Below are positions 47,001-57,469 of a stretch of DNA of 64,000 nucleotides, piece by piece; positions within the stretch are counted from its first letter, which is position 1, and every line of letters starts with the position of its first letter. This DNA is from Isoetes taiwanensis (taxonomy: Eukaryota > Streptophyta > Lycopodiopsida > Isoetales > Isoetaceae). Position numbers and translations under genes: made by a program. Below the pieces are notes generated by a model. The model saw only the letters and a program-made list of their open reading frames with translations, did no database searches and was not told the origin of the DNA. The stretch lies in NCBI GenBank assembly GCA_021234155.1, contig JAJEKV010000052.1:8043358-8107357 (forward strand), written 5' to 3'.

Positions 47001-48053
47001 CAATTATGTTACTTCTATCAACTATAAGTTCAAATAACAATGTGCTTATATACATAGGCACGTCTGTTGATACACATTCCAAACGAGATAAGGTTGGCAG
47101 GACATGCTCCTAGTAGGTGGATGTTTTTTCTAGAGCGCTACATGAAGGTGCTCAAAAATTTTGTTCATCAAATGGCAAAACCAGAGGGTTGCATGGCTGA
47201 AGGTCATCTTGTACAAGAAATGCTATTTTATCTGAACGATGCCACCACCTCTTGCCATCCTGATGGTCTAAAATTGTGGGAGAAAGAAGAACCCAAGGAA
47301 GTTACATCAGAAGTATTATAGGGTAATGGTGTAGAACGAAGTCTGAGTGATGACATGCTTCTTGCAGTAAGCACATTTCTCCTTAATAATACTGCAAGTT
47401 TACGACCATGGAGGGACTTGCATGAAACTGCTAAGGAGGACGCACGAAGGTCACCAGAGCGATCAATAAGACAATCTATTCTAGATGTTATGAATAATGC
47501 ATGGTTATTGGCTCGTATGGACGAAGCTAAAGGTTGTGGTCAAGTTATTCCAGATGGTGATTATGAGCTTGCACTTGGTTGTAGTAGATCGTTATTTTGT
47601 TCTAGGCGCGATTTATACTTCAATGTGGGCATAAGGACAACATTTTCGCATAAACAATGTGGATAAGCATAGGGTTACATTTGATTAAGGTATTAGCTCA
47701 GAATTTGAATAAAAAAGTCAATCTAGCAACATGGATCACAACCTTCTAGAGAGTAGTCTGAATTACATGGGAATCCTGACAGACATTATTGAGTTGGATT
47801 ACCGTAGCTTTCATGTAAATGTCTTCAAGGCACGATGGTTCAAAGTTGTATACAGAGGTCGTGACAAGACAATTAGGACTCATCCATCAGGATTTCCAGA
47901 AGTGGATTTTTCAAAGGTATTGCCTGAGATGAAAGAACCTGTTGTCTTTAAAAGTCAGGTTGAGCAGATATTTATCCATGAGAATCCTAATGACACAAAC
48001 TGGTGGATTGTCGTACATTGTCAAAGAACACATCACAAAAATATGATGTGACA
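44034..48053 (+). pseudogene. CACTA (En/Spm) transposase, TNP2 type
   Basis: A transposase_21 (TNP2) gene can be followed on the plus strand. The N-terminal serine/arginine-rich exon ends at a GTAAGTG donor at 44,341. The next exon opens after ATGTAG at about 44,862 and reads ASTPLFPNARVSRLVACIL. Core blocks follow: LPKSRREARELLRSFGLEY, VVHACVNDCILFPKDYAN, DGALWKQIEEKWPIFALEP then RNVRLGLGIDGV, NYNIPPWMATKPGHIMLTLI, HLLDPMHIFKNVAHSLW, ERYMKVLKNFVHQMAKPEGC and LLNNTASLRPWRDLHE. A DUF4216-like C-terminal block (GILTDIIELDYRSFHVNVF) ends near 48,050. Frameshifts at about 45,670 and 45,900 and stops near 46,266 and 47,320 show decay. Terminal CACTA repeats were not found. Confidence 0.9.
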
Positions 48054-49079
48054 GGCCATGTGCCTAGGCAAGAATTGCAAGAATTGTTGTAAGGGTGGGG
48101 GTGGTTAGGCAAGCAAGCCTGCTAAAAATTTTAAAAACAATACTTTTATACTGCATATCAATATATATATATACAAGTTTTTGTACTATAAATGGGTCTA
48201 TGAACTATGGTTTACGAAATCTGGGAACAAAATCCAAGATTAAGAATGGCAGGAATGGCAGTATGCATCTAGTCCAAAGTCTTGAAGTTTTAAGCTAAAC
48301 CCTTTGCCTGATGGCCATTCAATGGAGCTCATCATTGTTTATTAGAAGGGAGACTTGCAATTAGATTTCATCTGATGACTCCACGATGACGAAGCAAACT
48401 TTGACTATAATCCTATTGGGTACAACTTTATTCAGCGAGCATCCATTCTTGGTGAAGGGTGTTCCCACGTTTTTCAGTGTGTAGGGTGTCTTTGGCTCAG
48501 CGAAGTTAAATTGCATCTCCTCTAACAATGAGCATAGATATTTGGTGAACAATTTACATGCATCCACACACCTCATTGACAAACAAACTCTTTGATAAAT
48601 ATTTTGTTCCGCTTATCAGCTTTATTTATTTTCTTATTCTTGATGCGTATCCAATTTTATTAGAGGCAAATTCAAAAGTGGTATGAAATGTACAAACAGA
48701 AAGCTTGTCCTTGAGTCCTAGGTGAATTAGTTTGGGCTTGAACACTCGATGTTAGACATTTCTGTATAGGTATACACTATTTGTAGTTGAAAGGTGCATT
48801 TTGTACTACGAATGGGTCTATGAACTATAGTTTACGAACATCTGGGAATAAAATCCTCTACCTACATTGACATGCATTGTAGGGCCCCAAAATAGCATAT
48901 CTTGCAATTTTGCCAATGCTCTAATCCATTGCTTTATGATTACTCTACCATTGGTTATCCTTTTGATACCTCAAGCTCTTCCATATACCAACAATTCAAT
49001 CCTCCCCTCATCTACCATGTTGTGTTCATCTCGAGATGGTGGTCCCATTAGACATGCTCTTAATACAATCTTAGCCCCA
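48054..49079. other. Non-coding, with a separated direct repeat
   Basis: Sequence TTGTACTA.AATGGGTCTATG...TTTACGAA occurs at 48,181-48,234 and again at 48,801-48,855. No gene was recognised. Confidence 0.6.
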
Positions 49080-49191
49080 ATGAACGGTGGCAATAACTAT
49101 AACGGTCCTAAGGTAACGAAATTCTTTGCCGGTATGAAAGGCGTGACAATCTAGGCATTGTCTCAGCGAGAGTCTCGGTGAAATACACATG
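49080..49191 (+). pseudogene. Plastid 23S rRNA fragment in nuclear DNA
   Basis: ATGAACGGTGGCAATAACTA, TAACGGTCCTAAGGTAACGA and AATTCTTTGCCGG match the universally conserved domain V region of large-subunit rRNA. GAAAGGCGTGACAATCTAGG, CATTGTCTCAGCGAGAGTCT and CGGTGAAATACACATG then match the plastid form better than the mitochondrial or cytosolic one. About 17 bases are missing after GCCGG and there are several substitutions. It is a small, old plastid-to-nucleus transfer or a relic of one. Confidence 0.85.
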
Positions 49192-49400
49192 CCATATTAG
49201 CACAAATGAAGCAACAAGTACAGTATCCATATGTCTATCAATTGAATTGATTTTTAACATTCATGGCGACCAAAAGTCTATCCGACATGTAAGAGCATAA
49301 CCAACATCCGACAATTACGAACACAAATGTCAATATTCAATTTGTGAGAACGTACTTTGAAATGTAACACGTAAGGCCATAAACATCCTAACACGAGGCA

Positions 49401-49487
49401 ATAGGCAAAAATTGCAAAGGAAAATGATTTAATACAATAGACATGCAAAAATTGCAAAGGAAGACATCAATTAATACAATAGACATG
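49401..49487. repeat. ~42-bp imperfect tandem repeat
   Basis: GCAAAAATTGCAAAGGAA followed by AATACAATAGACATG occurs twice in succession. Confidence 0.8.
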
Positions 49488-49630
49488 AGCTCTAGCTTCA
49501 AAATGACTTTTGTTGACGAGTCAACGTAGGTGGATAGACACCTACGACAATCAATAATCTTATCTCTTAGAGAGAAACTTGCACCATAACAGCTACACAA
49601 ACTCGAGTACTAATAAGAGGATCTAGAAAA

Positions 49631-49799
49631 AGGATCATAAGCTGCTTCTATCCTCCATTTAAATGCATCTATTCGAGGTGCCCGATTTCCAACTTCATCG
49701 ATCAAATTAATTGCTTTATCAGGGAGTTGTCTATCAAGAATATACCTTGCAGACAACTACACAACTGCATCAACAGCTTCTCTTAGTGGTCCTACATTT
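49631..49799 (-). pseudogene. ClpD/ERD1-like AAA+ fragment
   Basis: The minus strand reads EAVDAVV, a stop codon, then LSARYILDRQLPDKAINLID, EVGNRAP and RIDAFKWRIEAAY. It corresponds to the block ending the first ATPase domain of Clp Hsp100 chaperones (LSxRYIxDRxLPDKAIDLIDEAGSRAR). The following RIDAF-K resembles the plastid ClpD/ERD1 type (RIEAFRKK) more than ClpC. Only this single exon-sized piece was found, with an in-frame TAG, so it is a captured or degenerate gene fragment. Confidence 0.75.
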
Positions 49800-52700
49800 A
49801 TGATGGGCCTACAATTCTGCTATAATTTTCTTTTCCTATTTTGCAAATGTATGGACATTAAAATTATCACTAGATGCAAAATGATTTGGTCAAAGTAAAA
49901 GAATTTAGTTGGGATTCCACAAGCTCCTTGCACTGCATATTCTAAAGGTAATATGTTATTGAAATGCGTACTGATCTACTTGGGGATGTTAATAAAATTG
50001 TCACTCTATTCAAAACTACTAAATGGCATTCAAATATAGAGGCATAAAAGAGGAGAAAATATCCTTTTTCATATTAATCTAAATTAACTAAAACATCAAA
50101 CCCCATGAGTGACTTGAAACTTGCACAATCCATCTCTTCTACAAAATGCTCGAGTTGTTATTAAAAAAAGAAAAGAAAAGGTACACATGCAGAGGTTATG
50201 CAATTTGTACATGCTTGACAAATCTGCAGAAGACTTAAAATCATTCCCATTTCGCATCCAAAGGTCCCTTAGATCAAATGTTTCGCATTCAGAGCTAAGG
50301 TCCTGAATAGCTTTAATACTTGTTCAAAACTTTAGTACGGACAACAAATGTCGCCACAAAGAATGGCACCTATGCATACAACATCCAAAAGTTCAAACAA
50401 TGTCAAAATCTTGCCTTTGCAAAAGACAAACTCATGCTTCACTTTTAGAAATAAAGGTGCAAGCAATAGTTCTTTTTAATACTTTGCCTTCACAACTTGA
50501 AGATATGCCATGCAACAGCTTGGCAAGATTTGTTGCAAGGAAACAGGTAATGAGGCTGTTCTTGCCTTCACATAGTTCCCTGCAACTAGTGAATGTGGCA
50601 TTGGCCCTATGGGGCCAAGAGTAAGTAAGAACATCGGCTTCATCGTATTACCCTATGGCCAATAAGCTAAATTCATATTTCTGTGCATTCTCAATCACCT
50701 ATGAAAATAGCACCAACGTAATAAAGTTTTGAAGTAAAACTGGTTGTCATTTAATCACTGTGCTGAAAGTGGCCAGTTCACAGACAATAAATAAGGATCC
50801 ACAAATAAATTTGCAAAACTATGGCAGAAGCCCAACTAGCTTGGAATTGAAAACACGACCTGCGCATGGCTATATTACTATACCATGTAGACTTGAACGT
50901 CTCAGGTAAGACTGAAGTGAATACACAAAAAAGGCAACGCATATCAAGTACAAAGATCCATATTCAGAACAAAGATTTTTTATACACGCTGCCATGGCAG
51001 ACCATTTGCAGATGGATATTGGATCTCACCTTTTCTTGTCTACGAATAAAGAGTTTCAATGCACATGCTCGCCCTCGCCCTCGGTGCATGATCCATGCTG
51101 AAAAGCTCCGTTGCCCAAAATAATGCAGAAAATCTTGCTTCATCCTCCACCTGTAACAATCAGGATTTTAGCTCCTCAATTTCAAGACTCCAACCCCCCC
51201 TTAATAAGGAACCTGTAAATACACAGCAATTAACTTTTGAAATTGAAGGACTACTTCACATGAATCCACTCTTACGAATGGAATAAAATTGGCAGCATGG
51301 CAGATGCTCTTGCAGTTGTTAGCATTCCTTCATAATCACTAAGTGTTTTACAAAATTATGAATAAAGACTCTTAGTTAAGCATCTTCAAGGAAGAAAGAT
51401 GCATAGACTACTTACCAGAGTTTCGCCATGGAGAGCTATTGATAAATAATTGTGTCTTCTCTAAATATTTACTCCTGAGGTAGATATCATCTGTATTTGC
51501 AGAATATCCATCACGTCCATCAATGGCCAATGCTATTTCAGCTAGGCAAATGTGAGTACGTTACATCATTATAGCTCTATTACATGCAGAGGTTTCAATC
51601 TAGCCATCACCTGATCGTGAAAGAAGAAATAGAATAGAATAGAAGAAAGAAGACTCTAAATAGAGAGCCTGAGCTCCAATATGCTCATCCAGAGACCACT
51701 AAGCAGCAGGAACCTATTCTTGCAGAGCCTTCAACAGTACCATGCCCCAAAATTGTCATGTTTGTTCATTCCCTGCACAAACGAAATAGCCATTTTGAGA
51801 CAGATAGAAATGGTGCATTACATCAAATAAATATGCGTCACAAATAAATAGCATCCCAGTTTCATTCGACAGAAAGCTGGATACTTCTATGCCAGAAGAT
51901 GTTGTCACCGGGTTCATTTAAAATCACAGAAGAAATGAGCACGTATAGTATATTTTGATATGCCAATGTTCAAAACTCCAGAACATAAACCATGTACTTT
52001 ATATTCCTAATTATGACACTTGCAAAAGCAATATGGACTCAAATCACCTACCTCAGATGATAATTTCTGTAAGGCTTGCCTTCACCCAAAGTAAAGAATC
52101 TGCACATGTGACAAAGAGAGTGAAATTGCATGGCGTGTTTTCAAAAATGCAGTCAATTGTAAAGATAGTAGCAAAATAATTTCATATGAAACTAAACCAA
52201 GCCTATAATTCAAACGTGAAGACGATAGCAATGCACGCAACACACACATTAGAATTCTTAACTACTGGATGAGATTAACTAGAAAGACTACCATGGCTGG
52301 TGTCAAATAATAAGGTTAGATGTGTCCCTTCAGCACCCTACATGGTTCCTAATATTGTGTCTCTCAATTTCTGATTCGCTATTTTGCAGCAGAGGTTCAC
52401 ATACATAAGATTCTGCTTGACGAACAGTGTTCCAATTATGAATCATCCATCACAAGCATAGTAACTGAGGTATCACCTTTGGGAGTAAAATAAATGGATC
52501 ATCTCAAGGATACATACATGTATATCTGTTATATCGTCTCATTTGTATAGGGACCAAATGAACTAATGCATTGATGAGTCATATTCAACCTTTGAGAACA
52601 ATTAGAGAAAGCAAGGCATCTCTAGACAAGGTACACTTCTTCCTTAATAGGCTCGTTGTATTTGGGTTTTGATGTTGCTGTAGATACAGATCAGACAGAA

Positions 52701-54719
52701 GGTACCACTTGAAAATATGGCAGATAAAAGCATGAAGATAAAATCCATATCAAAATGAAGGCATTCAAAAAATGGTTCAACAATGCATACCTATGCTGCT
52801 CAGGACTGCAAAAGCCCTCTAACATTCATGTTCTTACCATTGATGAAGGAACTAGCCTTTTGGAGAAGGATTGCCAGCTACACGTTAAGAAACGAAAGAA
52901 ATAATGAGAAATAAATTGTTGTGATCATAATGCACAAAGAACAAAAAATATCTTTTTGCTACATGGGTGGACTGATCCTTTTCAAATCAAGGTCAAATGC
53001 AACTTTGCATCCCTGTAGAGAACAACACAGCCTTTAACAAACATGATCCCAGGTCTAAAATAGGACCACAAAACTGAGCTACAGGGTAAAGTTATTTGCT
53101 ATTATTGGGTATGCTTTCTATGTTTCACGCAAGTCAGATCAGGGTCTTGGATCACCTTTAACTAATACAAATTGACCGCAAGAACGAAGTGTTGATCTAC
53201 TAGCCCAGGAAAATAAGCATTCGCTTCTAAATCCTGGAGTAGTTGAATGCCGGATCAATGCTAAACCGTAGCTCGAGAAGAGATTTGATGCAAAAATCGA
53301 GCAAGTCCAGCATGGGCAGTATTAAACAGGTGATTCTGCGCGATGTTCATCGACCAGCAAAAGAAGAAAAACTTCAAAATGTTGTGGCATTATCAGATAA
53401 CAACACTTTCTATTGGATAACTTCAAGGGAAGTGAACAAATCTGAAGGGTATGTTGATAAGGGGCAGTGTCAAAAAAACCAGCCATGACCAGACTAGTGT
53501 AGCTACACTGTTCTGCCCTACAAAAATGACCAAGCACACAAAGTTAATAAAGAGGACCCAAGCTTCTTTGTCCCGCGCCAGCATCCGAGTTATAGTAGAA
53601 AGCCATGAATGCCAATAGATCAAATTAAATCCCAAGGGACCCGTTAGTGTGATCTCCATTTAGTGGGAATTCTGATCGAGACGCACTTCATGTATTTGTT
53701 TTGCATTCAGTGGAAGCTAAGACAAAACTATCAGAGTTATTGGCTTTATAGAACCACTTTGACGGTTTCCAAATGAGATGAAATCTCATTAATTTGCCAA
53801 ATGGTGCCCTTGCTGGAGCATAAGTTACAGCAAATAATGCTAATGGAAAGAGCACGGCAACAAAAGAGCATGGCTCTTGGCAAATGACAAATACTGGTAA
53901 CAATTCGGGGCCGAACAAAGACTGCGTATTAGAGGAAATATGGCGCAGATATAAAAAGCAAAGAATAGAATTAGCGACGCCCATAAATGGGCTAGAAACA
54001 ATCCCAGAATTATATCAAGACCATTCGGTTAGACCCATTCAATTGGTTACAGAATATAAATACAAAAAGGACAAACACAGAAGTATTCTGAAGAGGAAGT
54101 TCCTATTTTTGAGAAGTGCTGGTAAACTACCGAAAGAACTCAAGCGACGGTCTTCATAATTGTACCTAGCCTGCCTGTTGTTGCTGCTTTAAGATGTATA
54201 AGCTAAGCCAAACCCAACTAGCTGCCCTTGAAAATAAAATCGTTTACATGCATAGTGGCTGTCTGATCTCAATGGCATCTTTATACAGCTACAAACATTA
54301 TCTAAGTGCAAGCACATCTGAACAATCAAACTATGTACCTGATCTCTGAATTCTTCTCAAAGACTTGCTACCCGATGTTGTGAAGCCATTCTAGAATATC
54401 TTCTATTTACTGCATCAGGCATTTGTTCATGTAACACACAAGGATGTGCAAGGTTCCAGATTGGAAAAACATGTTTCCTGCCATGTTATTGGCGTCTTGT
54501 AGCCATTGCAACCTGTAAAAAGACCAACAACACAGTAAATGCCCAAGCTTGGCACTAGAAATAATCCTAATAGAAAGAGCACGGCAACAAAAGAGCATGG
54601 TTCTTGGCAAATGACAAATACTCGTATTAAACCGGGGCCGAACGAAGACTGCGCATTAGAGGAAAGGATAAAAAGGACAAACGCAGAAATATTCTGAAGC
54701 AAGCAAATCTAATACTCAC
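49800..54719. other. Non-coding region with possible exon fragments
   Basis: No complete gene was recognised. On the minus strand 51,420-51,545 reads EIALAIDGRDGYSANTDDIY between a TGCCTAG acceptor and a GTAAGT donor and could be an isolated exon. A plus-strand frame at 53,243-53,488 (contains KQVILRDVHRPAKEEKLQNV) is not recognised. Confidence 0.35.
53831..54668. repeat. ~105-bp direct repeat, two copies
   Basis: 53,831-53,939 and 54,561-54,668 share AAAGAGCACGGCAACAAAAG, GGCAAATGACAAATACT and GGGGCCGAACAAAGACTGCG-type text with few differences. They lie on the 3' side of the RING-finger fragment. Confidence 0.85.
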
Positions 54720-55106
54720 TGTCATATCTCCAAGAGATTTGCTGCAAATTGGACAAATATAATGATTGCGCATATAGTCCTGCTAGGCAAAGAAGTGCAA
54801 GTATATCAATTAAGAATATCAAGTACATGCCCCTTGATAGTCCATACTCAGAAACGTGTCATGATGAGTACCTGAAAGCATGCCGTGTGCATGTAATGAC
54901 CACATGGAAGCGCCCTGAAGGATGCTCATGATGTGAAGAGGAAGTCGTGGCAAATTGGGCAGTTGGACTCCAAAATCTTTTCACGGCATTTTGTGCACCC
55001 GGAGTTTAATATACATGCATGCATTGCAGGTCATACAATGAAAATAATCTTTGTCCAGTCCCTTGCCTACTCGACATAAGTTGCAGAAGGGACAGTGATA
55101 CATATC
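54720..55106 (-). pseudogene. BRUTUS/HRZ-like E3 ligase zinc-finger fragment
   Basis: Two splice-bounded minus-strand segments encode zinc-finger sequence typical of plant BRUTUS-type iron-sensing E3 ligases. The first (55,106-54,872) reads DMYHCPFCNLCRVGKGLDKD then YFHCMTCNACM and, after a one-base frameshift, CREKILESNCPICHDFLFTS; a TGA (54,926-54,928) is followed by RALPCGHYMHTACFQ. The second (54,779-54,720) reads DYMRNHYICPICSKSLGDM. In the family these form the CTCHY and RING-H2 fingers, which bind E2 enzymes. Hemerythrin domains and the C-terminal rubredoxin-like segment were not found. With one stop and one frameshift it is a pseudogene fragment. Confidence 0.85.
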
Positions 55107-57030
55107 CTGCAGATGCAATAGTTATAATTTCCTCACCATTGCTCTCATCATCCATAATTGCATCACTTCAAACTGACACAAAATTATACCTTTGCAGTTT
55201 CTTTTATAGTGTTCGCAGCCAAAGATGCCTGCTTTCTCATCAAAGTATGACGGCATGCGCCCACAGATATCAACAATAGAACTTTGCCCATTTCATTGAG
55301 AGCTAGATAACTGCTGCTGAGATACGATCCATCGACCACTAGGATGGCCACTTTTGGAAGAATCCACGATTTCCCCACTGCATTCAGCATTTGACTTCCA
55401 TTCACCACCATAATGCTCGTGATCTGTTCTCTCCTCATCTCTGCCCCCCCACAACATTCCACTATTTTCAAAACTTGCCTCTTTCTCATTACCACCACTT
55501 GTTAAATATTCCGCAACCAGTTGCAAGGATTCGCTCTTGGACAATGAGACTAAAATTACACAAGATATCAGCAAAATGTTTACCTACAAAAGTGGCAGCA
55601 AATCCCAACTATGGAATCATAAATAGACCCTCTTCCTTTGCTGTTGCATCTCTGGGACTTAAGAGCAGGATACAGTGCGAAATTAGGATAATCAGTAGGC
55701 AAAGGGGCATTTGCTACTCTTCTTTTTGCTGCTGAAAACGCTGCTTTCTTGTGCTCTATAGACCTGGCTTGGGCTCTATAAAATAATTAACAGAGAAACC
55801 GTATAAAAGAATGAGAATTTCTGTCAACGTACTCTAAACCCTAAACCTTCAATTACCTGGTGGTTTGCAGTTTTTAAGGCGGTCTGAGCACCTTATGTTT
55901 GAGTAGTGCTCAGAAATTTAAACCTGGACCTTTACAATCCGAACTTATAGCTAGAAGCATGATCACCCTTCTGCACCATATCTGACAAAAAGAAATGCTC
56001 AAATCCAACGACAGACGTACTGTGAATTTCTTTGTCTGAAATTGATAACTTAGGTGATAAGTTATCCGCTCTAATGGTGATAAGATGAGAACATGCATAC
56101 CTCGACTAGGATGTGAAGGTTTTACTTTGATGTTATTCTGAACGGCCATGGATGTTCCTTCGACTCGCCCAATGCAAATGAATCAGACTTCTAGCAAATG
56201 GAAGAAAGAATGAGAGTAAGTTTTTATCTAAAAGCTGAAGCCATAGTTGGGCGCCGACCTAGCGTACCTTTACCAAATACGTTCATGCTGGTTCATGCTG
56301 CTTCAGAGTACTGTAGCCAAGCCAAGAGCCCCACATAAACAAAATATTCACAATAAAATCCAGCCAAGGTTGTGAAAAGCCCTCTTCCAGAACCAATATG
56401 AAACCATATATTACAGCAGATGTATGGCACCGGAAAAAACACAGAATGGATCAATTTCTGCCATAGCCACGCCCCCATATAAGACTGTACGGAAAAAAAA
56501 AGGCATATGAACTTGGCAGTGGCGCCTATAAGAATTTGCCCACATTCCTTTTGCAACAAAGTGATAGTTCTGTAAAGTAAAGTAAGGAAAAAACCTCAAA
56601 ATTAGAGATATCAGAAATGGCCACAGCAAGATTGAGAAGAACAACAGATATACAGGTAGATACATATAGCTGGGTGTAGGAATCCAAAAAATTGATCGCA
56701 CCTGTTATAGATGAACTTATATCCAAGCCCGACTGCAAAAAAGATTTGGTTATGGCCCTTGTAGATCTGAAATCACGGAAGGACTCTGAAAAATCACGAA
56801 CTCTAAAGTCGAGCTTCAAATCAATTACCTGGGTTATACAGGGATTCACAAACGTCGTCGTCATATCCTGCTCTCCGCCATAGCCCGACCACAAGCCAGC
56901 CGGAACCGAGAACAGAGAAAAGTGGAAAATATCCTTGGATGATTTTTATTTAATTAATGTGCATTGCCACCTCATGAACGTGGACATTAAATTTCTTTGC
57001 CCATTAAATTTCCTTGACTTTTAAATCAAG
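55107..57030. other. Non-coding; unrecognised minus-strand exon candidate
   Basis: The minus-strand frame at 56,526-56,894 has an ATG context (MTTTFVNPCITQ followed by a CAG|GTAATT donor) that could be a first exon. It matches nothing I know. The rest shows no element. Confidence 0.3.
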
Positions 57031-57460
57031 GGAAGAGATTAGAAGCCCCAATTCCAATGATCTGGATTAAAAGCCCCAATTTTATCACCTTCCCTGCAAC
57101 TTCCTATCCAAAATTGACGGCCAAGATTTGACCTTCCCTTTTAATCCGACGGCCCATATGAAAAGCCCCAAATAATTTTAATCGACGGTCTAGATAAAAT
57201 GCCCCAATTTCAAGGGCCCAGATTAAAAGCCCCAAATAAGGGGGGATGCTTGGGGTGTTACGAGGTGGCACCGTCTGGGCCGTTCATCTCAGAGATGGAC
57301 GGCCGAGATCAATCTCTACACCATTGATGCAGACCTCCATATAATTGTCTAATATAATAAAGAAATAGCGTCCGTGAGTTAGTGAGTGAGTCTGTAAATC
57401 CGGCCCATCCGACGGTAAAGGAGGCACCACGTGGCTTGATCTCGGCCGTCCGTGGGCCTT
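57031..57460. repeat. AAAGCCCCAA repeat block with long inverted repeat
   Basis: The phrase AAAAGCCCCAA (with variants GAAGCCCCAA and AATGCCCCAA) recurs about five times at 57,040-57,240, mixed with GACGGCC.AGAT phrases. GGACGGCCGAGATCAA at ~57,297 recurs inverted at ~57,436-57,451, enclosing ~125 bp. Inside, TCTAATATAATAAAGAAAT (57,348) resembles a Helitron 5' end but lacks the expected preceding A. Confidence 0.6.
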
Positions 57461-57469
57461 GGCCATTTT

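Noticed and set aside
57346-57370. Helitron 5' end
   Set aside because: Resembles TCTA-rich Helitron starts, but the preceding base is G, not A, and no 3' hairpin-CTRR end pairs with it.
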